20,879 nt of DNA from Anaerolineae bacterium (GCA_007123335.1 SKLG01000192.1:1-20879); one strand, 5' to 3'. Counted from the stretch's first letter, positions 1 to 8,619 are shown. Numbers and translations: made by a program. Notes: generated from the letters alone by a model not told the origin.

Positions 1-36
1 CGCCATCGCCAAGAGCGCACACAGGATCCGCCTCAT
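1..36 (-). CDS. Start of an exported protein, cut by the window edge
   Basis: Twelve codons are visible, starting at an ATG at 36 and reading MRRILCALLAMA, which has the Arg-Arg plus hydrophobic pattern of a signal peptide start. A GGAGG lies nine bases upstream. An earlier ATG in another frame nearby stops after three codons. It sits 32 bases after the preceding minus-strand gene, so it is probably co-transcribed with it. Nothing can be said about function. Confidence 0.5.
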   Translation of the reverse strand, partial: MRRILCALLAMA

Positions 37-68
37 CTCCTCATGCCTCCCCGATGCCCTGCGCCAGA

Positions 69-533
69 TCAGCGCATGTACAAGCGAAAGATCAGCGGCA
101 AAAAGATACGCGCTACCGGAGACGGCGCATCGCCAACTCGCAGGTTCAGTTCGGTCACCTCTCCCGACTCAAAGGGAAAGGTGGTCTGCCATTCTCCGCC
201 GGGGAGGGCGCACTCGGCCCGGACGCCGTCCACATAGAACTCGAGAGGCGTGTCCTCCGTTATGTCACCTTGTGCCATCAGCTTGGGATCGAAAGCCCCT
301 GGACCGCCATACAGTCCAAGCTCGGTCACCGACAGCGGATTGCCCTGCACATCGTCCCGAACGCCCGCTCCCCGAACCTCGACCTGTGCCCCGATGGGAG
401 CCGGTTGGCCATTGACGGTCACAGCGCCATAGAACGAGTGGGGCAAGGAAGGGGGCTGCGCCAACACCGGTATAGCAAGGAACACGACACAGAGCAGCAG
501 GATGATTGAGCTACGCAATACGAGTTTCAGCAT
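69..533 (-). CDS. Secreted protein with PHSFYG module and LPLIFR tail
   Basis: A 154-residue protein of unrecognised family. Residues 1-25 form a signal peptide ending near VLAQ. Residues 30-132 form one globular module beginning PHSFYGAVTVNG, with a later YGG, a KLMAQG segment and an FYVDG segment. The same module opens the larger gene at 611-1657 (PHSFYGPVSING), so the two are paralogous in this part. The last residues read RIFLPLIFR, a short hydrophobic tail of a type I associate with exported Chloroflexota proteins; its role is unknown. The ATG has GGAG eight bases upstream. It follows the 611-1657 gene after a strong hairpin at 563-599. Export is well supported; ligand or partner is unknown. 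Confidence 0.85.
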   Translation of the reverse strand: MLKLVLRSSIILLLCVVFLAIPVLAQPPSLPHSFYGAVTVNGQPAPIGAQVEVRGAGVRDDVQGNPLSVTELGLYGGPGAFDPKLMAQGDITEDTPLEFYVDGVRAECALPGGEWQTTFPFESGEVTELNLRVGDAPSPVARIFLPLIFRLYMR

Positions 534-562
534 CCGATGATCTCCATAAAAGGTGGGTTACC

Positions 563-599
563 CGTCTCCCAAAGGAGTGTAAGGCCCCTTTGGGAGACG
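563..599 (-). terminator. Strong intergenic hairpin, possible terminator or processing site
   Basis: A perfect 13-bp stem (563-575 with 587-599) encloses an 11-base loop. It lies between the stop of the 611-1657 gene and the start of the 69-533 gene. There is no immediate U-run on either strand, so a classical intrinsic terminator is not proven. Confidence 0.5.
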
Positions 600-610
600 C
601 TGCTGCTACT

Positions 611-1657
611 TTACAGTGGCGTCGTGCTAAAGCCAAATAGCTCGTCGTCGTTCTCCATGAGCACCCAGTAGCCGTTGAAGGGCGCCATCATCTGCGAAGC
701 CATGCCAGGAGCATAGACCCACCCGGCCTGGTTATGCGCAGGACTGATCACCTGGATATAACCGGTAAATCCGCCGGGCGCCTGCGCCGCCGAGGCCAGG
801 GCGATCTCCACGGCCATGTCGGGGAAGCGACAACCATCAAACGCCGGGGCCGGCCCTACCAGGTTAACGCCTGCATAAAGCGTACGGCTTGGTATGCCTG
901 AGAGCTCGGTCGAGGGGATCAGCGTCGCTGTCGCCGTCTGTCCGGCAGCTACACGGACATAGATGGCATCAAGAGGCTGCAGGATATAAGTACCCAAGAC
1001 TTGTTCAAACTGCTTGGTTTGTCCATTCCAACGCAAGAATATCTGGGCACCGCCCGCCACATCGAATATCTGGGCCAACTGGTCAGAGCCAGCAGCCAGC
1101 TTGACCGGCGTGGAAAAGAGGCTCCAGCCTTCACCCAAGACCACCTGGAACCCCGTCGGATCAAGGCATCCCGGATCGGGTGTGGTCGTCGGCGTGGGGC
1201 TTGGCGTCACTGTCGGTGTTGGGCTGGGCTCCTCACCCGTTGCATTCAACTCGAGGTTGGTCAGAGCACCGCTGCTCCATGGGAAGGAGGCCAACCAGGT
1301 CGTCTGGCCAACCACACGCACCTGCGCTTGCGCGCCGTTGACATGGAAAAAGATCGCCTCTCCGGCGTCCATGGTGCCCTGCACCACCAGCTTGGGATCC
1401 ACGACGTTAGCGCCGCCGTATTGGCCGACGGTTGTAGTAGTGAGGGGATTACCGGCGATGCCGGTCGCCGCCCCGCCGCCGGCGGTCTGAGCCGAGATCA
1501 CCGCGCCCACCGGAGCAGCGACGCCATTGATGCTCACCGGACCATAGAAACTGTGCGGTATATCTAGTTGTGCAGCCGCTGGCGTCGCCACCAAAATCAG
1601 AAGGAAAGCCATTCCGATCATCATTCGCAGGATCACGAACATTCTGCTCTTTGTCAT
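611..1657 (-). CDS. Secreted two-module surface protein (PHSFYG module plus C-terminal GWS/YWV module)
   Basis: A 348-residue protein when started at ATG 1657, which has AGGAG eight bases upstream. The in-frame ATG at 1678 falls in a hairpin stem and is less likely. A signal peptide ends near AAAQLD. Residues of about 30-140 match the module of the 69-533 protein. A Thr-Pro linker (TPTVTPSPTP type) follows. The C-terminal 175 residues hold a second module with GEGWSLFSTPV, a VNLVG segment and a closing YWVLMENDDELFGF segment. This C-terminal module is recognisably the same as the end of the large beta-helix protein at 1753-4515 (GWNTLSVPV, WNLVG, YWVFM, GFEVTP). The gene is in line with that protein and probably belongs to one surface-protein set. 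No enzyme motif is visible. A structural or adhesive role is inference. Confidence 0.85.
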   Translation of the reverse strand: MTKSRMFVILRMMIGMAFLLILVATPAAAQLDIPHSFYGPVSINGVAAPVGAVISAQTAGGGAATGIAGNPLTTTTVGQYGGANVVDPKLVVQGTMDAGEAIFFHVNGAQAQVRVVGQTTWLASFPWSSGALTNLELNATGEEPSPTPTVTPSPTPTTTPDPGCLDPTGFQVVLGEGWSLFSTPVKLAAGSDQLAQIFDVAGGAQIFLRWNGQTKQFEQVLGTYILQPLDAIYVRVAAGQTATATLIPSTELSGIPSRTLYAGVNLVGPAPAFDGCRFPDMAVEIALASAAQAPGGFTGYIQVISPAHNQAGWVYAPGMASQMMAPFNGYWVLMENDDELFGFSTTPL

Positions 1658-1677
1658 CCGTTTTCTCCTAACGATCA

Positions 1678-1708
1678 AGGGGGAGGGGGATGAAGGCCCC
1701 CTCCCCCT
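1678..1708 (-). terminator. G-rich/C-rich hairpin between two surface-protein genes
   Basis: A 12-bp perfect stem (1678-1689 with 1697-1708) with a 7-base loop lies between the stop at 1753 and the start at 1657. On the minus strand it is followed by TTGATCGTT and not a clean U-run. It may stop or slow polymerase, or set the mRNA end of the beta-helix gene. Confidence 0.5.
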
Positions 1709-1752
1709 CTAGAACTCGACACTCTTTTTAGCTCGATGGCGCTCCAGGTCGC

Positions 1753-4515
1753 CTAACGAGCGTGGCAGCAGAACCAGTCGTGCAGATCAGGCGTAAAGTG
1801 GAAGGGCGTCACCTCAAAGCCGGCCAACGTACCGGGGTCGATCATAAAGACCCAGTAGGCCTCGCCAGTGTAGAAATAGTTCGGGCTACTGGCCTGAGCT
1901 TCCTGGGTGTAGGTGCTGCTCCAGGACGCGATCTGGCCGGGCACCGACGGGCTGATGATAACGCTGGCCTGATTGCGTACCGAGTCCAGCGCAACTGCGG
2001 ACGGCTTTCTGGCCTCTGGATCGCCACCATCAACGAGCCGGGCAGCCCAGGCTATCGCCCAACGCCCTTGATCGTACGGAGTAGCATTGTCCACTCTATC
2101 GATGCCAAAGGCAGCTCCCACCAGATTCCAGCCTTGAGCCAGATTGACACTGGGCAGGCCAAAGGAGCTCCTGTAGATCACCGGGAATCTGCCCGCCTCG
2201 GCCATGCGGATAAAGTAACCGCGCCCTGTCAACAACTGCGTGTTCGACAGGAGCTGGATGTAACCGAGGCTCGGATCGTACTGGAAGGCGGCTTGTGCGT
2301 TGTCCAGCCAACTGCCGAGGGTGGCGATCTCGCCCAAAGTGTCAGCGCTTCCGTGCAGCGGTACCGGCACCGAAAGAGTATTCCAGCCCTTCTGTAGCTC
2401 GAGGTAAGAGCCATAGTGTCGAATGCCGTCGGCGATTACCGTAGCCTGGGACACGCTTAGCCACGGGTTATAGTAGACATAGTGGCTCACGGCATCGCCG
2501 TTGCCCAGCGCATCGCTGCGCTGATCGATCTTGTGCGGCTCAGGAGCCGGGCCCTCGCTCGGGCCGCCCATGGAGCCCCAGTAATTCTCCTTGGCGTTGA
2601 ACCAGAGGGGCTGTTGTAGATCACCAGCCCAGTTCTTGACGCCCCAGACGCCGTTGCCGACGACGTCGTTGTAGCGGAAATCAACCGCTACTTCACCGTC
2701 GCATAGGGCTTCGGCGGCAGTGGAGACACCGGCAAAGCCGTTCTGCGTGATGGTGTTCTCCTGAATCACCAGCGGCACATTCGCGGCGTCTTTCCACAAG
2801 GAGATGCCGTTGTTCGTGTTGCCGAGAATCTCATTATTGACGATAAAGACCGTGCAGCATCCCTCAGAACCACCCCAGTCACTGTAATAAGGCTGCACCG
2901 TGCCATAGAGGGAGATACCCGAGCCCAGCATCGCCGCCGTGGTGTTGCCGGTGGAAACGATGGGGTTAAACGCGGGCTCACCATCGGGCATGGTGGCAAA
3001 CCCGTTGCTGCGGATGGCGTTGTTCAGGATCTCGCTGGCCGCCTCTGTGCCCACAGTGATGGATGTGGGATCGATAACCTCGACGCCACAGGAGAGGTCG
3101 ACGCCGACGATGCCGCCGCCGCGGTTGTCATGGATCACATTGCCCTCGATGAGAGCGACGAGACCGGAGCCTTCCGCCTTTACGTTGAAATAGACGTCAG
3201 GCCCGGAGGAATCGATCGAGCCATCCTGGTTGATGTCCAGCGCCATCGCCGCGGCTGCCACAATGCCGAACCCCTCATTGCCGTGGATGACGTTCCCATA
3301 AACGTTGACGCGGCCGCTGTAGATAGGATAGGTTGTGGTATAGTCAGCAGTATCAGTGATGACCATACCGCCAGCGACTTGGTTCGCTTTGGGGTTCCAG
3401 GGTGTGACAAAGATACCCTGTATATCGACGTTGCCGTTCTGATCATAGTCCGGGTAGTTATCGACGCCATAGTTATCCGGGTCCTGGGACGAGACGCCCA
3501 CGCCGCCGCCTGTGACGGTGAAACCCTCAAAGGTGACGCCGCTGGCCAGGATGTTCACCACACCGGCCATGCCATCGAACACGCTGCTCAGCGTCGAACT
3601 GACGATCATCTGTGGTTCGATGCCGCTGCCGTCGATGATCGTCACAGCAGGACCGGCCATCGACTTGAGCACCACCCCAGGAGTATCCATGATGATGGTC
3701 TCGGCGTAGGTATCGGGGGCCACATGGACCTCCATGCCTACGACCTGGCCAAAGGGGTTGTTTTCCGGATCGTCGCCGGTGTAGAGGGGCCAAGGGTCGG
3801 CCAAGTACTCGTCATCGACAAAATCCAAGGCCTCTTGGATCGTGTCGAATGAATCGACAAAGTCGAGCTGTTTCTGGCCACACTCTTCCAGTGCATCAAA
3901 CCGTGATCGGTAGACGTATACGCGCCCAGACGGCATGCAGATGTTATAGGGGTGTGAGGGTACAAAGAGGACCTCACGACTGGTGCTTACCTCTAGCTGA
4001 TAATCACCGATGGTGGTCGGGTTAATCAGATTATGAAGAAGCTCAAAAGTCACCGTGACCGTGCCCGCCGGGATGTCAAAGGGTACTTCGATCTCATAGG
4101 TCATGTTGTCAGTCACGACGGTAGGTGGTGTTCCTTCAAAGTACTGGTAGTACTCGATGTTGTTCACCCCCGTACCGTTGACCTTGATGTAGCCTGTGGT
4201 CGGATCATAACCACTGGGATCAGGCACATTGGTATCCGCTGGGAAACGGATACGAATAGTGGCGACATCTGACCCACCTACGGACAAGTCTTGTGTCGTT
4301 TCAAAGACGACGGTGTATTTGGCGGGAAGTCCCATATCACAAGGTTCGACGGTCACCGTAGCCGGACCTACCGCCAGTAGATCCACGGCGCCAACCTGCT
4401 CGCTGTCCCGTGGGCCCTGTGCCCCGGCAGCGCCCGGGAGCACCAGCCCCAGGACCATCGCCGTGAGCAAGAGCACGCGGAACAACTGGTGCGGGATATT
4501 GACTCGTCTGGACAT
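1753..4515 (-). CDS. Large secreted right-handed beta-helix surface protein
   Basis: A 920-residue exported protein. ATG 4515 is chosen because AGGAGG lies five bases upstream; an in-frame ATG at 4551 has no such site. A signal peptide ends near GAAGAQ. Next comes an all-beta domain of about 150 residues. From residue 210 to about 690 there are parallel beta-helix rungs: a TIQEALDFV opening, VHVAPDTYAETI, VTIIDGSG, GVTFEGFTVTGGG, and repeated N-x-I-x-x-N/G turns such as GNVIHDNRGGGI and NNEILGNTNNGI. This is the layout of NosD/pectate-lyase-like repeats, with no catalytic site that I can identify. The last 200 residues carry the GWNTLSVPV / WNLVG / YWVFM module shared with the 611-1657 protein. 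Polysaccharide binding or a structural surface role is inference. Confidence 0.88.
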   Translation of the reverse strand: MSRRVNIPHQLFRVLLLTAMVLGLVLPGAAGAQGPRDSEQVGAVDLLAVGPATVTVEPCDMGLPAKYTVVFETTQDLSVGGSDVATIRIRFPADTNVPDPSGYDPTTGYIKVNGTGVNNIEYYQYFEGTPPTVVTDNMTYEIEVPFDIPAGTVTVTFELLHNLINPTTIGDYQLEVSTSREVLFVPSHPYNICMPSGRVYVYRSRFDALEECGQKQLDFVDSFDTIQEALDFVDDEYLADPWPLYTGDDPENNPFGQVVGMEVHVAPDTYAETIIMDTPGVVLKSMAGPAVTIIDGSGIEPQMIVSSTLSSVFDGMAGVVNILASGVTFEGFTVTGGGVGVSSQDPDNYGVDNYPDYDQNGNVDIQGIFVTPWNPKANQVAGGMVITDTADYTTTYPIYSGRVNVYGNVIHGNEGFGIVAAAAMALDINQDGSIDSSGPDVYFNVKAEGSGLVALIEGNVIHDNRGGGIVGVDLSCGVEVIDPTSITVGTEAASEILNNAIRSNGFATMPDGEPAFNPIVSTGNTTAAMLGSGISLYGTVQPYYSDWGGSEGCCTVFIVNNEILGNTNNGISLWKDAANVPLVIQENTITQNGFAGVSTAAEALCDGEVAVDFRYNDVVGNGVWGVKNWAGDLQQPLWFNAKENYWGSMGGPSEGPAPEPHKIDQRSDALGNGDAVSHYVYYNPWLSVSQATVIADGIRHYGSYLELQKGWNTLSVPVPLHGSADTLGEIATLGSWLDNAQAAFQYDPSLGYIQLLSNTQLLTGRGYFIRMAEAGRFPVIYRSSFGLPSVNLAQGWNLVGAAFGIDRVDNATPYDQGRWAIAWAARLVDGGDPEARKPSAVALDSVRNQASVIISPSVPGQIASWSSTYTQEAQASSPNYFYTGEAYWVFMIDPGTLAGFEVTPFHFTPDLHDWFCCHAR

Positions 4516-5030
4516 GCTTTCCTCCTTCACTGGATAGCGCCTCTGGTACAAGTTGGTCCTGGCCTCGACACCGTCCCCCGGCCAAGAGGGGTGTGCTCCC
4601 GAGCGGGATCACGGTTTGGCATGGAGATCCTCTCTCGTTGTGCACCTCCTTCCAACGCCTCGCAGGCAGCGCCTCCACTAGAAACCGGCGTTATGCAGAA
4701 CCCCATCAACGCTCTCGCCTGCCCATCTGGGAAGATGAGCGTTCTCGCCCTTTGGGCGACACACAATGGACATAGCGGCCCAAAAACTCTACTGCCCATG
4801 ACGCAGCAGTCACGCGCCAGATACGGGGGACAACCATGAATTCCGAACCCCTTGACAGGCCGCTCATAAGCAAACAGGGAACACTAGAGAGGCTGAGTCA
4901 GCATCATGACGAGAACGAGAAGGCGGCTCGTTACGTAGAAATCCTGGCCGCAGGTCGAACACATGCTCCAGGCCTGAGGGATATCGATTTGCCGCTATCG
5001 GACTGTTGTGCTATACTGGCTATCGTTCGC
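4516..5030. other. Non-coding region: leader of the beta-helix gene and tRNA promoter
   Basis: There is no convincing gene in these 515 bases. On the minus strand, 4660-4790 can fold into several short hairpins before the beta-helix gene. Examples are CGCCC-AAA-GGGCG near 4750 and an AACGCTC/GAGCGTT pairing that encloses CATCT-TCCC-AGATG. I could not match this to a known riboswitch class. The right end carries the promoter of the tRNA gene. No clear minus-strand promoter is visible. Confidence 0.5.
4989..5017 (+). promoter_or_regulatory. Sigma-70-type promoter of tRNA-Gln
   Basis: TTGCCG at 4989-4994 and TATACT at 5012-5017 are separated by 17 bases, with TGC directly before the -10 box (extended -10). 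The predicted start near 5024 leaves a short leader before the tRNA at 5031. Confidence 0.75.
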
Positions 5031-5104
5031 TGAGGGATCGTCCAATGGTAGGACAGCTGACTCTGGATCAGCCGATCGGGGTTCGAATCCCTGTCCCTCA
5101 GCCA
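5031..5104 (+). tRNA. tRNA-Gln (anticodon CTG)
   Basis: The cloverleaf can be built by hand. The acceptor TGAGGGA (5031-5037) pairs with TCCCTCA (5094-5100). A D-arm GTCC/GGAC follows. The anticodon stem GCTGA/TCAGC holds the loop CTCTGGA, giving anticodon CTG. The T-loop TTCGAAT is closed by a 5-bp stem with one G-U pair. Discriminator G and an encoded CCA finish at 5104. CTG reads the glutamine codon CAG. It is the only plus-strand gene in the window and has its own promoter and terminator. Confidence 0.96.
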
Positions 5105-5116
5105 AAAGGCCCTATG

Positions 5117-5150
5117 ACGACCAGTTGACTCACTATCAACTGGTCGTTTT
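5117..5150 (+). terminator. Terminator of the tRNA-Gln gene
   Basis: A perfect 12-bp stem (5117-5128 with 5136-5147) and a 7-base loop are followed by TTTGCGTTT, 13 bases after the tRNA CCA end. The same hairpin contains the stop codon of the CpXC relic on the other strand, so it may serve both directions. Confidence 0.8.
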
Positions 5151-5397
5151 GCGTTTCCGAGGTGGCGGAGAGAAGAGGAGTGAGGGTTCGGCGTCGGGAA
5201 GGTAGAGCGGTAGCGGATAGTCGATCTCGGCCACTAGAGGGGCAGACGGAGGAGAAGAGCTGGTTATCGAGGATTAGCTCTGGAAGCGTGGCGCCATCGA
5301 CGATGAGCCACGTGGTCGCGCAGAGGATCTGGCCGCAGGCGTCGCACGTAGGGACAACCTCATCTCGAAAGGAGATACCGAGGCCTGAGTGCGGCCA
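5136..5397 (-). pseudogene. Frameshifted remnant of a CpXC-domain protein
   Basis: On the minus strand, one frame reads VPTCDACGQ followed by TTWLIVDG, a LPELI segment and SSVCPS. This is the spacing of the CpXC zinc-ribbon family: a Cys-x-x-Cys-Gly pair, a Trp-hydrophobic-Val-Asp strand, then a second Cys-Pro. Near 5235-5245 the similarity moves to the next frame, which continues EIDYPLPLYLPDAEPSLLF, the usual tail pattern of that family, and stops at 5138-5136. The second cysteine pair is broken (CPSSG), an in-frame TGA lies at about 5398-5400, and I see no start codon. A decayed gene is the simplest reading. CpXC proteins are of unknown function. The assignment rests on memory of the family pattern, not on a search. 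Confidence 0.55.
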
Positions 5398-5486
5398 TCA
5401 AGTTGCTGCGCTCTGGTGCGTCACATGCACATCAGACGAAGGCAAGCGTGCATGCGCGTACCTGCGCGCCTTATGGTGCTCGGCTA

Positions 5487-6617
5487 TCAGCGCCGCGTCT
5501 GGCGGTAGACAAGCACCGCGGCTACGATGGTTAACAACCCGAGGGCGACGGCGATGACGATGGTAAGGATGTCAAAGGTGCGCTCCACGCTCTCCTCAGG
5601 GATGGCAAAGGTGATGGGCGTCGGAGTGGGGAGGAGAGTGGGCCGGAGGGCGGCCTGGGCGTCGGTCAATGTTGGACTGGGCGTGGCGGTAGCCCTGGCC
5701 GTGGGCATGACGAATGGCTGGGCCGCCATCGTCTCTTGCAGCCAGGGGCATGCGGTGTAGAGGAACGATTCGGTACGGGAGAGATAGGGCAACTGGTCAG
5801 AGGAGACCCGCGCGGTGTTCTCAAACATGGTGCCTAGTTCAGCCCAGGGCTTGAGCTCCACCTGAAGCTCCACCTTGGTGGCCTGACCTGGCCCCAGGTC
5901 GTCGAGTTCCCAATAGACAGAGATGTCCCCATCGAAGGTGCCTCCGGGGGTTGACTGGGCCATAAGAGGAGCGCTATCTAGAGGCAGCACATCGGTCAAG
6001 ACGATGTTGGTGACGGTCACCATGCTGATGTTGGAGATCCAAATGCCAAAGCGCTGCTGTTCCCCCTCGCACAGTGGGTCAGACCGGGTGGACATGGTCA
6101 GGTAGAGCATGGGCGATGCACCATCGTCGAGGCTGAGCGTGGGCCATGGCGTGGCCGTGGCCGTGGGGGTCGCCGTGGCCGTGGGGGTGGCCGATGGCAA
6201 CGCCGTTGCCACTGGCGTCAGCGTGCGGGGCGCGTTGCTGACCCTGATGCCGGGCACAAATGTCTCGATGTAGCCCGCGCCATTGCCGTGCTGGATGACG
6301 CGCAGCCGCAGGGTATAGACGCCGTCTGGGATGCGGGTGGTATCCCAATAGGCCAGACGTCCGGCGGTGATCTGCTCCTGGCGGGGCTCGCTGATGGTGA
6401 TCCAGTGGTTGGGCTCTAGTCCCTGGCCAAAGGATAGGCTGTAGGAAAACGACCCCTCGCCCATCGCGACGGTTCCCAGGATCGACACGAGGCCGCCTAG
6501 CTCGGCGCCCTCGGTGGGCGAGTGAATCTCGGCCTGGGGGTCGGTCTCGGCCGCAACGGGTTGCCAAAATGCCAACGAAAGCGCTATGAGACATGTATAG
6601 ATAAGGAAGCGTTTCAA
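5487..6617 (-). CDS. Secreted, membrane-anchored protein with Ig-like and DUF11-like domains
   Basis: A 376-residue protein. The start is TTG at 6617, supported by AGGAG seven bases upstream. It has a signal peptide to about residue 23 (VAAET), an Ig-like domain (residues 28-127, opening AEIHSPTEGAELGG), a Thr-Pro-Ala linker (TPTATATPTATATP type), and a DUF11-like beta-sandwich (about 168-285, with VTNIVLTDVLPLDS and FENTARVSSD). A second linker is followed by a C-terminal helix at about 348-371 ending YRQTRR. The C-terminus resembles a sortase substrate tail, but no LPXTG is present, so a simple membrane anchor is likelier. It ends the EPS gene run and lies 34 bases after the DUF4012 gene. 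It probably sits at the outer face of the membrane. The partner is unknown. Confidence 0.85.
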   Translation of the reverse strand: MKRFLIYTCLIALSLAFWQPVAAETDPQAEIHSPTEGAELGGLVSILGTVAMGEGSFSYSLSFGQGLEPNHWITISEPRQEQITAGRLAYWDTTRIPDGVYTLRLRVIQHGNGAGYIETFVPGIRVSNAPRTLTPVATALPSATPTATATPTATATPWPTLSLDDGASPMLYLTMSTRSDPLCEGEQQRFGIWISNISMVTVTNIVLTDVLPLDSAPLMAQSTPGGTFDGDISVYWELDDLGPGQATKVELQVELKPWAELGTMFENTARVSSDQLPYLSRTESFLYTACPWLQETMAAQPFVMPTARATATPSPTLTDAQAALRPTLLPTPTPITFAIPEESVERTFDILTIVIAVALGLLTIVAAVLVYRQTRR

Positions 6618-6651
6618 AAAAGCACTCCTTGCGTCGAGTTACTGTTGAGCA

Positions 6652-8619
6652 TCAGCGGCACGACATTGTAATCTGATCGTCACGATGCATCAAGTTTGTG
6701 ATGGGTGCCTCGTGCGGCATCCCCTGGGGATGCACGATGACGCATGGTTCCCTACCGGGGAAGAGGTCCAGCGTCAGCGGCACGGCGATGGTACCCGGTT
6801 GTTTCTGCACATAGAGCGTATAGTCCCCCTCGTCGACCAAGCGGCGGCCAAGCTCGGGCGGCAACAGATAGTCGAAGCAGAGCGTGCGCGACTCGGCTGG
6901 CGGCACGATCACCAGATCGGCGAACACGGTCTTGCCCGCCTCTCGGCTCACAGTGACCTCGTCGTGCCCTCCGTGATGGCCCAGCAGCTCACTGCCCTTG
7001 GGCGTCAACACGCGCACATAGTTCCAGTAGCAGTCCTCGGTCAGCTCGCGATAGGAATCGGCATAGAGAGAGCGCCATACGCAGGGCTCGTCTGTGGGCG
7101 GCGAGGTATTCTCGTAGGTGACGCACAGGCGAGCGATGAGAGCATCGCCCTCGGCCGAGACGCGGTAGGCGATGCGCCGGTGGATGTTGCGGTCGACCTT
7201 GTTCCAGCCCACGTTCGAGTCCACCACCATCAGGTAATCCCCTGGCCAGGAGCGCACGGCGCCATCCACCCCGGCATCGCGGAGACGGGCCTGAAGACGG
7301 GGATGATCGATGGCCCAGGCGAGGAGATGTTTCTCCTCCACGGCTCGCTGCAGCGCCGCGACCAGCCGAGCCAGATCGCGGGGCGTTAGCGCCCCCAACC
7401 TGGCCGCTCCCGCCTCCACCAAGGCGCCGCCAAAGTCCTTGCGGTGCTCCAACCAGGCCTGGAACGCCTGGTGGCGTTGGGTGATAGAGGGGGCATCCAG
7501 TGGGTGCTCCCAGAATCCCACCGCCACCTCGAGGACATTGTCCGCGGTGACGGTGACGTCATAGTCGGGAAGATACAGCGGCCCCAAGGCCTCTAGCACC
7601 CATTGGACGAGGACCGAATCGATGGCCACGACGCCATCGACGGGCTCGCCCATGTCGAGGAGGTAGAGGGAAGCGAGCACCTCGGCGGAAGTGGTAAAAT
7701 CGGGGGACCAGTTGCCGTCGCGAAAGAGGAGCACGCCGGCCTGCATGTAGCGCCGCAGCGCCTGGGGCGGGAGGGGATGCACGGCGTGGTAGGCCTCGAC
7801 GTCATAGCTGTTCATGTAGCGTATGGCGGCCAGATCATAGCCGTCAAAGTCGATGACGGCCAGGCTGCTGATAAAACCTCCAGTGGCCCGCAGCTCATCG
7901 CTGTTCTGGATGAGGACGAGATAGCGGCGGCTCTCACCCTCGGCGAGAGCCTCGGGCAGGATGAGCAACCCGTCGACAAGCAGGGTGGGCAGCCCGGCAT
8001 ACCGGCGCAATGAAGGGATGTTCCGCTCACTGATCGCCGTTTGCCACTGTGAGGCCGAGGCGCGGGCGGTGAGAAGCGAGGATCTGCGTTCGCGTAGCGC
8101 CCTGGCGACGGCGGCCAGAGGCTCGGCATGCATCTCTATGGGCACGCCGGCGGCGGTGTTCACCGTACCGTGGAGATCGTAGCTACTCTGGACGCGGAGC
8201 GCTACCCACCAGGCCGTCTCGGTGAGCTCGCTGGCCATGTAAAGCCCTTGGTGAAGCACGGTGGCGCGCACCGAGAGCCATGGCCAGAGGGACTGTCGGG
8301 CCAAGGGGCCAAGCACGCCGCCAAAGGCGCCCTGCAACGCGTCGAGATCGGACTGGATGCGCTCCAGATCGCGAAGCGATGCGGCCGCCTCTGGGGCATG
8401 GGTCATGTCGTGAGGGGCACTGAGGAGGATGGACGCCCGCCGCCCAACCCGTTGGGTGGCCCGCCAGAGAGAGGCTGCACGCAAGAGGGTCCAGCCCATG
8501 CTGGCCAGAAGCAGGATGGTCAGCAGGAGCAGAATCAGGTTCGCCCACGAGCGGCGCTCGGAGCGCCGCTGGGAGTAACGCTCGCGGCTCCTGGGTTTGG
8601 TAGCGGCGGCGGATATCAT
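6652..8619 (-). CDS. DUF4012-family membrane protein
   Basis: A 655-residue protein. A basic N-terminus is followed by one membrane helix (about 28-48). The rest is probably extracellular. Residues of about 230-340 carry the DUF4012 signature: LVLIQNSDELRATGGFI (RATGGFI at 244-250) and NWSPDF (303-308), then VDGVVAID. DUF4012 proteins are common in Actinobacteria and Chloroflexota, often beside EPS and cell-envelope genes, and their activity is not established. The context here (beside EPS synthesis genes) suggests a role in moving or attaching the polysaccharide, which is inference. The ATG at 8619 has GGAGG 13 bases upstream, slightly far, but no better start is visible. A 15-bp hairpin separates it from the GH-like gene upstream. 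Confidence 0.88.
   Translation of the reverse strand: MISAAATKPRSRERYSQRRSERRSWANLILLLLTILLLASMGWTLLRAASLWRATQRVGRRASILLSAPHDMTHAPEAAASLRDLERIQSDLDALQGAFGGVLGPLARQSLWPWLSVRATVLHQGLYMASELTETAWWVALRVQSSYDLHGTVNTAAGVPIEMHAEPLAAVARALRERRSSLLTARASASQWQTAISERNIPSLRRYAGLPTLLVDGLLILPEALAEGESRRYLVLIQNSDELRATGGFISSLAVIDFDGYDLAAIRYMNSYDVEAYHAVHPLPPQALRRYMQAGVLLFRDGNWSPDFTTSAEVLASLYLLDMGEPVDGVVAIDSVLVQWVLEALGPLYLPDYDVTVTADNVLEVAVGFWEHPLDAPSITQRHQAFQAWLEHRKDFGGALVEAGAARLGALTPRDLARLVAALQRAVEEKHLLAWAIDHPRLQARLRDAGVDGAVRSWPGDYLMVVDSNVGWNKVDRNIHRRIAYRVSAEGDALIARLCVTYENTSPPTDEPCVWRSLYADSYRELTEDCYWNYVRVLTPKGSELLGHHGGHDEVTVSREAGKTVFADLVIVPPAESRTLCFDYLLPPELGRRLVDEGDYTLYVQKQPGTIAVPLTLDLFPGREPCVIVHPQGMPHEAPITNLMHRDDQITMSCR

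Noticed and set aside
54..509. Plus-strand open frame of 151 codons
   Set aside because: It is antisense to the 69-533 gene, which has a signal peptide, ribosome site and a paralogous module; the plus-strand translation shows no domain pattern.
3130..3852. Plus-strand open frame of 240 codons
   Set aside because: It is fully antisense to the beta-helix gene, whose rung pattern is clear. The frame is a by-product of GC-rich codon use.
4852..4857. TTGACA on the plus strand as a promoter
   Set aside because: No acceptable -10 box lies 16-19 bases downstream, and the tRNA has a better promoter nearer to it.
4836..5033. Small plus-strand ORF of 65 codons
   Set aside because: It runs through the tRNA promoter into the tRNA, and its product has no recognisable pattern. 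It may be chance.
5162..5557. Plus-strand open frame of 131 codons
   Set aside because: It is antisense to the CpXC relic and to the end of the 5487-6617 gene. The protein is Arg/Ser-rich without domain signs.
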